NCBI GenBank assembly: GCA_944384925.1
Contig: CALWVF010000018.1
Location: 1 to 61,031 of the forward strand
Length of the DNA: 61,031 bases
Source: an uncultured Clostridia bacterium
GTDB lineage: Bacteria > Bacillota > Clostridia > Oscillospirales > Acutalibacteraceae
Direction: 5' to 3'
Both the position numbers and the translations under genes were made by a program. Under the pieces are notes generated by a model. The model was not told the origin of the DNA, searched no databases, and was given only the letters and a program-made list of their open reading frames with translations. Each line of letters opens with the position of its first letter. Positions within the stretch are counted from its first letter, which is position 1. Below are positions 27,736-37,172 of the stretch, piece after piece.

Positions 27736-29838
27736 ATGAGAGAGTCTAAAAAAGAACAAATTATTAGAATATTAATTAACAGCAATATCGCACTTGAACC
27801 TAAAGATTTAGCTGAAAAGGTTCATATAAACGATTTGAATAAATTTTTATCTATTATACGTGAACTTCAAGGTGAAGGAAAATTAATAATCACAAAAAGG
27901 GGTAAAATTATCTCTAGCAAATCTAGTGGACTTACTCCTGCTAAGATAATTTCACAGTCTAAATTATTTGCATTTGCTCGGCCTTTAGACAATAACGAGG
28001 ATATTTTTATCTTGGCTGAAGATATGAAAACTGCTATACTTGGTGATATTGTGTTGTTACACAGAATCAAACAAAGTGATAAAGGACCTCGTGGTGAGGT
28101 AGAACGAATCGTTTCCAAAGGCAGCAGAACAATAACAGGTACAATTGAACGTTGGCACAATGGTTGTGAACTTGTCCCAGACGTCGCATTTAGATATAAT
28201 ATTCCGATTCTCCGAGGAGCTACTCTTGGTGCACGAGATGGGGACAAAGTAAAAGTAGTTCTATCGTCTAGTCCCAGACGCAAACAACTATCTGCCAGAG
28301 TTGTGAAAATATATGGTAAATCTGAATCTGCAAAAGTATGCTCGGATGCCATAATAGATGAAAATGATATTCCGTCTGTGTTTCCACAAGCAGTAATATT
28401 AGAAGCAAAAAAAGTTGCATCCAAACAAATCACAAGCAAAGATATAGACAGCCGACTTGATTTGCGCGATAAACTTATATTTACCATCGACTCTGAAGAT
28501 GCAAAAGATTTAGATGATGCTATTTCTATCGAAAAAAAAGATGATTCTTGGTTTTTAGGTGTGCATATCGCAGATGTATCGCATTATATAAAAAAAGGCA
28601 GTTTAATAGATTCTGAGGCTCAATTGCGCGGGACTTCCGTTTATTTTGCCGACAGAGTCATCCCTATGTTGCCTAAAGAAATTTCAAACGGAGTATGTTC
28701 TCTCAATGCGCATGAAGATAAGCTCACCTTCTCTGCACTTCTGGAAATAGATAGTAAAGGAAACTTAAAAAACTTTGAGTTTGTTAAAACAATAATAAAT
28801 TCAAAAGTTCGCGGTGTTTACTCTGAGATAAATAAAATCTTAAGCAATACAGCCGATAATTCACTACTTGAAAAATATTCCTGCGTTTTACCTTCTATTT
28901 TTGAGGCTGCTAAGTTAGCTAAGTTACTAGAAGAAAAATCAAATCAACGTGGCAATATGGATCTACAAAGCTCAGAATCTAGATTTAAATTAGATGAAAA
29001 TGGTGTTTGTATTGACGTTTCCCCAAGAGTCCAAGGCGAATCTGAAAAATTAATAGAGCAATTTATGATCATGGCTAACCAAGCTGCTGCATCATATGCA
29101 AAAAGTGTAGAAATTCCTTTTGTTTACCGTGTTCATGAATCACCCAATCCTCAAAAAATAGATGAATTAAAAAAACTTGCAAATGCTTTAGGTTTAAACA
29201 CTAGCAGGATTAATGTTAACTCCAAATCTTCAGATTTTTCTAAACTATTAGAGAATTCCAAAAATACAACTTTCTCAAAAATTATATCCCACCAAGTCTT
29301 AAGGACAATGTCTAAAGCTAAATATTCTCCGAATCCTCTTGGACATTTCGGTTTATCACTTCAAGATTATTGTCACTTTACATCGCCCATTCGCAGATAT
29401 CCCGATACTACCATTCATAGAATTTTATCGGATTTAATTTCAGGTGTACCTATAAATACTATTGAGAAAATTTATGGAGAATTTACCTGTGAAGTGTCTA
29501 AAAGTTGCTCTGATTATGAAGTGCGTGCTATGCGGGCAGAACGCGATGCTGAAAAGTGTTATATGGCTGAATATATGGCGCAACATATAGGTGAAATATT
29601 TAATGGCATTATTAGTGGCATTAGCTCTCGAGGAATATTTGTTGAGCTTGAAAACAGTGTTGAAGGTTTTATAAGTCTGGATCTTTACGAAAATCGTAAA
29701 TTTATTTTAAGCAACCCCGTTACTTTAACCGATGAAGTAACTAATGATAATTTTTCTATTGGCGACAACATTAAAGTTAAAGTTTTATCTGCAAAAATTG
29801 CTAATGGATTAATTGATTTTGCTCCATGTGAAGAATAG
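27736..29838 (+). CDS. rnr: Ribonuclease R
   Basis: 700 residues. N-terminal winged helix (about 1-70), two cold-shock OB domains, the RNB catalytic domain with DSEDAKDLDDAIS supplying the metal-binding aspartates and TSPIRRYPDTTIHR near its end, and a C-terminal S1 domain (FNGIISGISSRGIFVEL). It degrades structured RNA 3' to 5'. AATAGGAG precedes ATG. The gene smpB, which often follows rnr, is not here: the next gene runs the other way. Confidence 0.95.
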   Translation: MRESKKEQIIRILINSNIALEPKDLAEKVHINDLNKFLSIIRELQGEGKLIITKRGKIISSKSSGLTPAKIISQSKLFAFARPLDNNEDIFILAEDMKTAILGDIVLLHRIKQSDKGPRGEVERIVSKGSRTITGTIERWHNGCELVPDVAFRYNIPILRGATLGARDGDKVKVVLSSSPRRKQLSARVVKIYGKSESAKVCSDAIIDENDIPSVFPQAVILEAKKVASKQITSKDIDSRLDLRDKLIFTIDSEDAKDLDDAISIEKKDDSWFLGVHIADVSHYIKKGSLIDSEAQLRGTSVYFADRVIPMLPKEISNGVCSLNAHEDKLTFSALLEIDSKGNLKNFEFVKTIINSKVRGVYSEINKILSNTADNSLLEKYSCVLPSIFEAAKLAKLLEEKSNQRGNMDLQSSESRFKLDENGVCIDVSPRVQGESEKLIEQFMIMANQAAASYAKSVEIPFVYRVHESPNPQKIDELKKLANALGLNTSRINVNSKSSDFSKLLENSKNTTFSKIISHQVLRTMSKAKYSPNPLGHFGLSLQDYCHFTSPIRRYPDTTIHRILSDLISGVPINTIEKIYGEFTCEVSKSCSDYEVRAMRAERDAEKCYMAEYMAQHIGEIFNGIISGISSRGIFVELENSVEGFISLDLYENRKFILSNPVTLTDEVTNDNFSIGDNIKVKVLSAKIANGLIDFAPCEE

Positions 29839-29884
29839 ATAATTATTAAATTTACAAGTAAAAATTTTACAAGATAAATCAAAA

Positions 29885-29995
29885 CCCTTAAACTATTATA
29901 AAGGTTAACAAGTGATTTTTAGAAAATTATCTTTTAAAAGATTAAAGAGTTTTCCTATAAAAAATCAGTTATGTTAAAGAATAATAGTTTAAGGG
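29885..29995. repeat. 111-bp imperfect palindrome (MITE-like or long terminator)
   Basis: Outer arms CCCTTAAACTATTAT (29885) and ATAATAGTTTAAGGG (29981) match over 15 bp. Inside, TTAACA/TGTTAA, TGATTTTT/AAAAATCA, AAAA/TTTT and a central ATCTTTTAAAAGAT continue the symmetry with small bulges, so the whole stretch can fold as one long hairpin. On the minus strand it is followed by TTTTGATTT and could terminate the phospholipase gene at 30038. It lies between convergent genes. Confidence 0.7.
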
Positions 29996-30037
29996 CTTAC
30001 ATATTTCTAAAAATATAACTTCACATACAAATAAACT

Positions 30038-30988
30038 TTATTTTTTGCTAACTGTTAAAAACATATTCTGTAATAGCAATGGATCCAAATCTTTTTCTTT
30101 TGTATATCTGCTATATGGCACAAACATATCAAACATTTCCTGGTCTATATCATTACTATAGGAGTACTTATTAACATCATTTAATGCATAAAAAAGTGCT
30201 TTTTCCAATTCATTTTTAGTTAAAACTTTAGCATCTTCTTTTACAATTTCCTTCTTTTGTATATCTTGATAGAACTTAATTAACAGCACTGCTGTTTGCT
30301 TTTGAGATAGGTTAAATGTATCTGTAAAGGAATCTTGCCATTTCTTTTTTTCCCTCGATAACAATGCATGTTTATACTTTGCAGACTTTTGTGCATTACT
30401 GTTTATAACTATATCCCAATCCTTAGATAACCGTTTTACTTCACTGTCGTGCACTATAATTGGTTTATAGTCAGGAACAGAAGCAAGAGCCTCGCAATAT
30501 TCTTCATAAGTCTTATTGTATTTTGCATCTACTATAGCAGTATGTGAAGGACAACATATATCCTGCAAATAATGACATGCACTTCCTAAATGTAACGATG
30601 ACTCGCTAAGTTCTCCTGCTAAATATAACTTTAACGCCTTTTTGTAATGATAATCCAGCCTTGTCCTTGCTGTTTCATAGGTTTTTTTATTTACAAAAAG
30701 TTTATCATATTGACGTGTCTTTTCTTCATAGTCTGTAAGAATATGATAATAATGATATTCAGAATTATATTTTTTCTCTATTGGTTCCATAACACCTTTA
30801 TATAGCATATCTATATCTATTTTTTGATTATTGAACCTTCTGGCTTCCGGATTTGACTGACTCACAATATTTAATGCCCTGCTCATAAGAGAGTAATGAG
30901 TTTTAGTTCCCCAAGCCTTTGCCTTTGACGTTACCATTAAACATAAAGTTAAGCAAACAATTCCTAAAAATCTTGTTAATTTTTTCAC
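30038..30988 (-). CDS. Secreted zinc-dependent phospholipase C-like protein
   Basis: 316 residues. A signal peptide ends AKA-WGTKTH, leaving Trp at the mature N-terminus as in zinc phospholipases C, where that Trp is itself a zinc ligand. Other ligand candidates occur in family order: His in WGTKTH, Asp in KIDIDMLY, the HYYH segment, then HLGSACHYLQDICCPSH and the Glu of KTYEEYCE. The catalytic domain is about 240 residues. The ~60 residues beyond it do not look like the PLAT domain of alpha-toxin. It would cleave phospholipid head groups outside the cell, acting in phosphate/lipid use or membrane damage. AAGGAG is not perfect upstream (AAAGGAGTTTT). Confidence 0.83.
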   Translation of the reverse strand: MKKLTRFLGIVCLTLCLMVTSKAKAWGTKTHYSLMSRALNIVSQSNPEARRFNNQKIDIDMLYKGVMEPIEKKYNSEYHYYHILTDYEEKTRQYDKLFVNKKTYETARTRLDYHYKKALKLYLAGELSESSLHLGSACHYLQDICCPSHTAIVDAKYNKTYEEYCEALASVPDYKPIIVHDSEVKRLSKDWDIVINSNAQKSAKYKHALLSREKKKWQDSFTDTFNLSQKQTAVLLIKFYQDIQKKEIVKEDAKVLTKNELEKALFYALNDVNKYSYSNDIDQEMFDMFVPYSRYTKEKDLDPLLLQNMFLTVSKK

Positions 30989-31264
30989 GGTAAGAAAACT
31001 CCTTTAATCTTTAAGCTTGCTTTAACTTACCACATACTAACGCAAATAAATTTCCTTAAAGGAAAAAAACATGAATATTATACAATTTGCACACTATAAG
31101 TGTCATAAATGCGCCTTACATACTAATATTATATAAATAAATTATAAAATCTAAGGTAAAATATTTGATAAGAATTAATCAGCCAATAATTTATGCAATA
31201 AACTATCAATAAATTAATATAAGCAATGGTTATCGTAAAAATACAATTTATAACATAAAAAATC

Positions 31265-32230
31265 TTATTTTTTATTCATTGCTAAAAACATGTTTTGTAA
31301 AGTTGGATCCAAATCCTCTTCATTCATTTTTTGAGAATCCTGTGTAAACAAACTAACTAGAGATTTTTTTATTTCCTTCTCAGTATTTGTCTTATCTCCC
31401 ATCATAAACATATAAAGAAGTGTTTTATCTAAGTTTTCTTTAGTTAAAGCTTCAACACTTTATTTCGCGCTTGCTTATTGTTGTATATCTTGGTAGAACT
31501 TAATTAATAACGCTGCTGTTTCTCTTTGAGATAACTTAAATGTATCTTCAAAAGAAGCTTCCCATTCACCCACATTTCCAGACAATACTGCCTTTTTATA
31601 GCTTGCAGCTATCTGAGCATAATTATTGATTGCTATTCCCCAATTACTTGATAAAGATTCTATTTCTCTTTCATCTATATTATTTTCTTGATATTTTGGT
31701 ACATATGAAAGCGCATCACAATAAGTTTCATACTGTGCATGGTGATTTTTTCCTATTATAGGATATTGTATTCCTGAAGCATGAGGAGGACAACATATAT
31801 CTTGCAAATAATGACATGCTCTTCCTAAATGCAATGAAGCTTGTTTATAATCACCTTTTTTATATAATTCTATTGCTTGTTTATAGTGTTTCTCTAATCT
31901 TGTTCTTGCTGTACCCGAACCTATTTTATGAAATCTAGCTGCACCATAATACTGACCCTTGTTTTCTTTCAACCTTATAGGCACTACATAATAATGAGAA
32001 CCACGTGCTTTCTCTTCCCAATCAGGATCTTTTACCCCCTGATACAACATATCTATATCCATACTAATAGTATAAAAATTTTGTGTTTCCGGTCTTGCTA
32101 TTTGAACAAGATTTAACCCTTTTTCCATAAGAGCATCATGAGTAGTTGTGCCCCAGGCCTTAACCTTTGGTGTTGCCATTAAACACAATATTAAGCCCAT
32201 AAAACCTAAAAATTTTGTTAGCCTTTTCAT
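31265..32230 (-). pseudogene. Second phospholipase C-like gene, 3' end disrupted
   Basis: The frame from ATG 32230 (AAAGGAG upstream) to a TAA at 31475 encodes 251 residues: signal peptide ending KVKA, mature Trp (WGTTTH), IDMDIDMLY-type Asp, HYYV, HLGRACHYLQDICCPPH and a later Glu. It closely matches the neighbour at 30038 up to FYQDIQ. There it stops early. The expected C-terminus (ALTKENLD..., EEDLDPTLQNMFLAMNKK) continues in another frame down to 31265. A CAA-to-TAA change plus a one-base shift would explain it. The catalytic domain is complete, so the short protein may still work. Confidence 0.75.
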
Positions 32231-32552
32231 TGTAACCACTCCTTTAATTTTAAATGTAATTTTATAATACCACATGATGCCATAAACAAATTTCTTTAAA
32301 AGAAAAAATATGTGTTTTTATAATAAAATTTACACTATTAATTTATCAAATATATGACTAGTCATCTTTAATTTTATTATAAACACTAGAAATATTCTTA
32401 TTATTTTGTAACATCATATATAAAAGGTAAAATCCAAAATAAAATTTTTAATAAAAAGCTGATTATTGAATAACTTATGGAATAAAGGACCAATATATTA
32501 ACATAACTATTGGTTAGGATAAAAATATAACTTTTACAAAGGAGATGTTAAC

Positions 32553-32849
32553 ATGGAAGGGGTCTTAAAAATGATTCAATTAACATACAAGGGAGTTAAA
32601 AAGTCACAAAAAGATATCCAATTAGAGCGCAATGATATTTTAAATCAAATACGTGAAGTGTGTTTACAAATGCATTATACCGATAAATGGTTCCAATCTG
32701 AGGTCGATGATGATTTAATTGATGCTTGCATATACCAACACGAAGTTCTTAATGCCAAATATAAATACTTAATTAAAAAAGCCAGAAATGAAAATATTTC
32801 TATTCCTTCTTTTAAAAACACAAATAAAAGAAACGAGGAAACTACATGA
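32553..32849 (+). CDS. YaaL-like DUF2508 protein
   Basis: 98 residues, acidic and helical, no membrane segment. The region from the basic start (LERNDILNQIREV) to DACIYQHEVLNAKYKYLIKKA fits the YaaL/DUF2508 pattern. In Bacillus subtilis yaaL lies directly before bofA, as here, and the two genes overlap by 4 bp (ATGA), which strengthens the call. AAAGGAG precedes ATG 32553. Function unknown. Confidence 0.75.
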   Translation: MEGVLKMIQLTYKGVKKSQKDIQLERNDILNQIREVCLQMHYTDKWFQSEVDDDLIDACIYQHEVLNAKYKYLIKKARNENISIPSFKNTNKRNEETT

Positions 32850-33106
32850 CTCAAAAATCAATACTGTTAATTGCCTTGGGAATTTTTATTTGCCTTGTAT
32901 GTATACAAGTACTTATTCGTTCTAAGCACCCCGTTAAAAAAACCATTTTCAATATATTAATTGGTATTTTTTCACTCATAGCAGTAAATATAAGCAGTAC
33001 ATTTACCGGTGTTTTTATTCCTGTAAGTTTACTATCTCTAGGCGTAGCTGCGGTATTAGGCCTTCCGGGAGTAACCATGATATTAATGCTAAATATGATT
33101 TTATAA
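32846..33106 (+). CDS. bofA: Pro-sigma-K processing inhibitor BofA family
   Basis: 86 residues with three hydrophobic helices. The C-terminal GVFIPVSLLSLGVAAVLGLPGVTMILML is the BofA family signature. In sporulation BofA holds the protease SpoIVFB inactive in the forespore outer membrane until the engulfment checkpoint is passed. Translationally coupled to the YaaL-like gene. recR, the usual upstream neighbour in Bacillus, is absent here. Confidence 0.87.
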   Translation: MTQKSILLIALGIFICLVCIQVLIRSKHPVKKTIFNILIGIFSLIAVNISSTFTGVFIPVSLLSLGVAAVLGLPGVTMILMLNMIL

Positions 33107-33175
33107 TGATATTTAACCACCACAAAACATCTCAACATTAAAATACCATGATATTTTTATAATTGTTCCGACATA

Positions 33176-34663
33176 CTACCTATTGTATATATTGGTTAGA
33201 CATTTTAATTTGTGGGCTAAATTATTTGAAAATGCATTTTTATCTGCTCTCCATTCCCAATTGCCATCTATCGTTCCGGGAGTATTCATTCTGCAATGTT
33301 CCGGTAAATTCAATAAATCTTGCATTGGTATAATTGAAATATCTGCGTTACTTTCATATGCATATCTTATTAAATCCCAGTTATTTGGTTTTTCTCCTTG
33401 AAAGTCTACATAAATTTTTAAATTATCCATTTGCTTTTGAGAAAGTTCGTTTAACCAACCATTTATTGTATTATTGTCATGAGTTCCTGTATACACTACA
33501 CTATTTTTATTATAATTATGCGATAAATATGGATTATTTTCATCTGTATCAAACGCAAATTGCAAAACTTTCATTCTATAATACCCCGATAATCTCACAA
33601 ATTCAGTTATTTCATTATTTAATCCTCCCAAGTCTTCAGCTATAATATTTACATTTGGTATATTGGTTTTAATCGAATCAATAAATTTCATTCCATCTGC
33701 TCGCTTAAAAACACCTCTTAATTGGGAATTATTTTCACATGGAATTGCATAAAATGTATGTAAGCCTATAAAATGATCTAGCCTAACAATGTCAAATATT
33801 TCTCCCATAAATTTCAACCTATTAATCCACCACTTGTAATTTTGACTTCGCAGGTATTCCCAATTATACACAGGAGTTCCCCACACTTGCCCTTCGGGCG
33901 AGAAGTAGTCTGGTGGACAACCTGATATAAACTGTGGTTCATTATTTTTATCTAATAAAAATACTTTTGGTTCTGACCAAACATCTACACTATCTAAAGG
34001 AACATATATTGGAATATCTCCTATAATTTTTATACCTCTTGAATTAGCATGCATTTTTAATTTAAACCATTGATTGTAAAATATATACTGTATATATTTC
34101 CAAAAGTCTATTTCATCTAATAATAAGTCGCTATAATATTTTATAGCATTTGCTTCACGATGTTTAATTTTTTCATCGTTCCAATGTGTATAATTTTCAC
34201 CATTAAAATGCTTTTTTAGTGCCATATATAAAGAATAATCATTTAACCAATACTCATTTTTCGCAATGAAAATGTTGTATTTTTTTGTATTTTTAAGAAA
34301 TGACTTGGCATTGTTATATGATTTTCTAAGAATTTTATATCTTAATTTATCTAATATTTTATAATCAATTGAGTTGAAATCTCTATACCATTTTTGATGT
34401 ACAAAATCCTCTTTTTCTAATAATCCATCATTGCTCAATAAATCTAAACTAATAAAATAAGGATTTCCCGCATATGAGGAACATGATTGATACGGTGAAT
34501 TTCCTAGCCCAGTGTGTCCAATAGGAAGTACCTGCCAGTATTTTTGATTTGCTTTTTTAAGAAATTCAATAAATTCATATGCTGATATTCCCATATCACC
34601 TATTCCATATGGTGACGGTAATGATGATATATGCATAAGAATTCCAGCTCCTCTATTTTCCAT
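33176..34663 (-). CDS. malQ: 4-alpha-glucanotransferase (amylomaltase)
   Basis: About 495 residues, GH77. N-terminal RGAGILMHISSLPSPYGIGD is the family start. The nucleophile Asp lies in DIVRLDHFIGL, the acid/base Glu in IIAEDLGG and the third carboxylate in YTGTHDNNT. It transfers maltooligosaccharide units in glycogen or maltodextrin metabolism. ATG 34663 follows GGAGG by six bases. Divergent from birA. No other glycogen gene is adjacent, though phosphoglucomutase is 2.5 kb away. Confidence 0.94.
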   Translation of the reverse strand: MENRGAGILMHISSLPSPYGIGDMGISAYEFIEFLKKANQKYWQVLPIGHTGLGNSPYQSCSSYAGNPYFISLDLLSNDGLLEKEDFVHQKWYRDFNSIDYKILDKLRYKILRKSYNNAKSFLKNTKKYNIFIAKNEYWLNDYSLYMALKKHFNGENYTHWNDEKIKHREANAIKYYSDLLLDEIDFWKYIQYIFYNQWFKLKMHANSRGIKIIGDIPIYVPLDSVDVWSEPKVFLLDKNNEPQFISGCPPDYFSPEGQVWGTPVYNWEYLRSQNYKWWINRLKFMGEIFDIVRLDHFIGLHTFYAIPCENNSQLRGVFKRADGMKFIDSIKTNIPNVNIIAEDLGGLNNEITEFVRLSGYYRMKVLQFAFDTDENNPYLSHNYNKNSVVYTGTHDNNTINGWLNELSQKQMDNLKIYVDFQGEKPNNWDLIRYAYESNADISIIPMQDLLNLPEHCRMNTPGTIDGNWEWRADKNAFSNNLAHKLKCLTNIYNR

Positions 34664-34716
34664 ATTGTACCTCCACATCATTAAATATAGTTTAACTGAA
34701 AGGACTATTCTATAAT

Positions 34717-35508
34717 ATGAATGAAAATCACATCAATAAGGATTACATTGAAAACAATATTTATACAAAATATATTGGAAGAAAAATATACATTTTTAAA
34801 AACATAGATTCAACTAATCTAGAGGCTAAACGACATATTAATAACCACCCCATTGATGGTAGTGTGTTTATCTCCGAAAGCCAAACTGCGGGAAAAGGCA
34901 GAAACAATAATTTATGGTTTAATTACCCTAACCAACAAATATTAATGTCGATAATATTAGAAAAAAAACATTCTCAATCGAACCATTTTTTAACATTAGT
35001 GGTAGGATTATCAATTTGCAAATATCTAAGACATCTTACAAATAAATCTTTTTATATAAAATGGCCCAATGACATAATCATAAATAATAAAAAAATCTGC
35101 GGAATACTTACTGAAGCAGTCACTATAAATAACTCAACTCACTTTATTGTTGGTATTGGAATGAATATTTTTCAACATAAATTTAATCATGAAATCTCTA
35201 AAAAGGCTACATCCTTGGTTTTAGAGACATCTGACCATTACAATATTAACAACATTATATGTGATATGCTCTTTTATATAGAAGAACAAATAGAAAAATT
35301 TTTTCACGATAACCCCAATGACTTTATATCGCACTATAAACAATTATGTATAAATATAGGACGGCATGTAAAAGTAAATTATAAAGGGAAATTAATCGAT
35401 GGTATTTGTGTGAATATAAACCACAAAGGTGAGTTAGTTGTCGCTGTAACGTTAGGACAATTTTTAGAAATAAATTCCGGTGATGTAATTGTTCAAGACA
35501 TCTATTAG
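34717..35508 (+). CDS. birA: Biotin-[acetyl-CoA carboxylase] ligase
   Basis: 263 residues. The biotin-binding loop is ESQTAGKGRNNNLW, followed by KWPNDIIINNKKICGIL and a C-terminal SH3-like domain (INIGRHVKVNYKGK). The DNA-binding winged helix of bifunctional BirA is absent: the ligase domain starts by about residue 15, so this is a class I enzyme that does not act as a repressor. It attaches biotin to carboxylase carrier domains. Confidence 0.92.
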   Translation: MNENHINKDYIENNIYTKYIGRKIYIFKNIDSTNLEAKRHINNHPIDGSVFISESQTAGKGRNNNLWFNYPNQQILMSIILEKKHSQSNHFLTLVVGLSICKYLRHLTNKSFYIKWPNDIIINNKKICGILTEAVTINNSTHFIVGIGMNIFQHKFNHEISKKATSLVLETSDHYNINNIICDMLFYIEEQIEKFFHDNPNDFISHYKQLCINIGRHVKVNYKGKLIDGICVNINHKGELVVAVTLGQFLEINSGDVIVQDIY

Positions 35509-35542
35509 TCTATATCATATTTAACCTTATCAAGGTCTTATT

Positions 35543-35896
35543 TTAAACCACTCCCACCACCTCTTTAAGCACAGCTATATCTTGGCAATTTATTTTAGAG
35601 GCTATTTCAGCTGCTGATACAGATTCATTAACATCCTTAACAGAATCAATTATACAATCTAACTTTTCATTGATTAATGAATATCCCTCAAAAAGAACAT
35701 TAAATTTTTCACTATGTTCATTTTCAACACATATTTCCATCTTTTTTTCGTGTTGTTCTAAAAGCTCTAAATTATCTTTGATTTCTGTAATTTCTTTTTT
35801 AATATGTGACATACTTTTTATTAAACCTTCTTGTTTTTCTTGCATTTCTTCAATTTTATGTACAATAGACTCTAATATAGTATTTTCTTGCACCAT
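35543..35896 (-). CDS. Coiled-coil hypothetical protein
   Basis: About 117 residues with heptad-like leucine/isoleucine spacing throughout (ILESIVHKIEEMQEKQEGLIKSMSHIKKEITEIKDN in part). No membrane segment or signal peptide. The C-terminus SAAEIASKINCQDIAVLKEVV has a helix-turn-helix feel but is too short to assign. ATG 35896 sits just behind AGGAGGGATA. It follows the glycosylase gene on the same strand with a gap of 21 bp and is probably cotranscribed. Confidence 0.65.
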   Translation of the reverse strand: MVQENTILESIVHKIEEMQEKQEGLIKSMSHIKKEITEIKDNLELLEQHEKKMEICVENEHSEKFNVLFEGYSLINEKLDCIIDSVKDVNESVSAAEIASKINCQDIAVLKEVVGVV

Positions 35897-35917
35897 TATC
35901 CCTCCTGTAATTAGCAA

Positions 35918-36763
35918 TTATTGAGCCTTTTTAAATATATCAGAATTCATCCTGCTATAATGAAATATATATTGCTGCGCTATTCCAGCATACATGCCAA
36001 AGTCTTCGGGAACCATTTCCGGAAACATTGTCGCCAATGCACGTTTCATCCAAACATCAATCGGAAATGCATCTAACCTATGAAAACCATACAACAATGT
36101 ACATTCTGCTACCTTTGGACCTACCCCCTTAATTTGTTTAAGGGTTTCTCTTGCCTCTGAAAGTGGCATTTTTTGTATGTCTTTTAAAACTATTTGTCCA
36201 CTGCTGATTTTTCTTGCTGCATCTATTATATAGCTCGCCCTAAAACCACATTTAATCGGTTTTAAGTCGTCTTCTGTTAAGCGCGCAATCACATTTGGTT
36301 TCGGAAAACTAAAACTCTTTTCTTCTATTTCTTGTCCAAAATTTTCACACAGCCTTTCAATAATCCCTTTTATACGAGGTATATTATTATTTTGCGATAT
36401 TATAAAAGAGCAAAGTGCTTCCCAAGGTTCTTGATTAAGTATTTTTATTCCTGGGGCATAATCACATGCTTTTTTTAAGTTAGGGTTAATTTTTCCCAAT
36501 ATCTGCTTTATGTATGTATAATCCAGATTAAAATCAAAATAATTCAACCATATGTTTGTAAAGTCTTCTATATCGACATTTTCAAATATTATTTTATCAT
36601 GTTTTTCCCTAATTCTAATCTTTTTTCCGCATGCTATTCCTTCATATACTCCATCTTTCATTTCATTCCAGCGAAAGCATTGCCCACACTCAAACGTATC
36701 GTGCAAATTAAAAGCTTCTACACCACTAACTTCTATATCATTTGATACCTCTTTATATTCCAC
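35918..36763 (-). CDS. OGG1-type 8-oxoguanine DNA glycosylase/AP lyase
   Basis: 281 residues. N-terminal OGG domain (FECGQCFRWNEM), then the helix-hairpin-helix LKQIKGVGPKVAECTLLYGF with the catalytic Lys in GPKVAE and the catalytic Asp in DAFPIDVWMKRAL, the order seen in OGG1. It removes oxidised guanine opposite C and nicks the abasic site. GTG 36763 has GGAGG nine bases upstream. The Firmicute forms of this enzyme are typically of this length. Confidence 0.9.
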   Translation of the reverse strand: MEYKEVSNDIEVSGVEAFNLHDTFECGQCFRWNEMKDGVYEGIACGKKIRIREKHDKIIFENVDIEDFTNIWLNYFDFNLDYTYIKQILGKINPNLKKACDYAPGIKILNQEPWEALCSFIISQNNNIPRIKGIIERLCENFGQEIEEKSFSFPKPNVIARLTEDDLKPIKCGFRASYIIDAARKISSGQIVLKDIQKMPLSEARETLKQIKGVGPKVAECTLLYGFHRLDAFPIDVWMKRALATMFPEMVPEDFGMYAGIAQQYIFHYSRMNSDIFKKAQ

Positions 36764-36819
36764 TTTTTTAATCCTCCAAAACCAATTTTATTATACCATA
36801 TCACATTATCAAAAAATGT

Positions 36820-36843
36820 CGTACCTGCGGTACGCAAGTTGCG
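36820..36843. repeat. Two adjoining short palindromes
   Basis: CGTACC-tgc-GGTACG (36820-36834) shares its last bases with CGCAA-g-TTGCG (36833-36843). The surrounding 36.82-37.10 kb stretch is unlike flanking DNA in its G+C-rich symmetric words and has no gene. Confidence 0.55.
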
Positions 36844-37015
36844 ATTGAATTCACTTTCTATCAATAAGCTACCTTACTCGCATTTATCTCCTCTTGAGAA
36901 CATATCATATCTAGATCACGCAACGCCCGGAGGTAACTCGAGATTTTAACTTTTTCCGTCATAACTTCTATCTTCCTACATATCGATATTTTCGCAATTT
37001 TTAGTTGCAATTAGT

Positions 37016-37100
37016 TCCAGCATCATGCCGCCAGGCAATGCCTGGAAGCAATTCTTGCTAGCGTGACGTTAAGCTAACGTCACGCCGGCATGATGCTGGA
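37016..37100. repeat. 85-bp three-armed palindromic element
   Basis: Outer stem TCCAGCATCATGCCG (37016) pairs perfectly over 15 bp with CGGCATGATGCTGGA (37086). Inside are three further perfect hairpins: CCAGGC-aat-GCCTGG (37031-37045), AGCAA-ttc-TTGCT (37047-37059) and GCGTGACGTTA-agc-TAACGTCACGC (37061-37085). Almost every base is paired, giving a cloverleaf. It carries no tRNA landmarks (no T loop, no CCA). It lies between two minus-strand genes. A repetitive extragenic or mobile-derived element, or a structured RNA, are the options. Confidence 0.75.
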
Positions 37101-37172
37101 TTGATACCACTCACAAAAAAACCAATTAATTTTTCACTTTCTTACTCATGATGTCACCATACTGAAACCATA

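Noticed and set aside
37016-37100. tRNA-like or integron attC site reading of the cloverleaf
   Set aside because: No T-loop or CCA consensus and no attC-type GTTRRRY core; arm lengths do not fit a tRNA.
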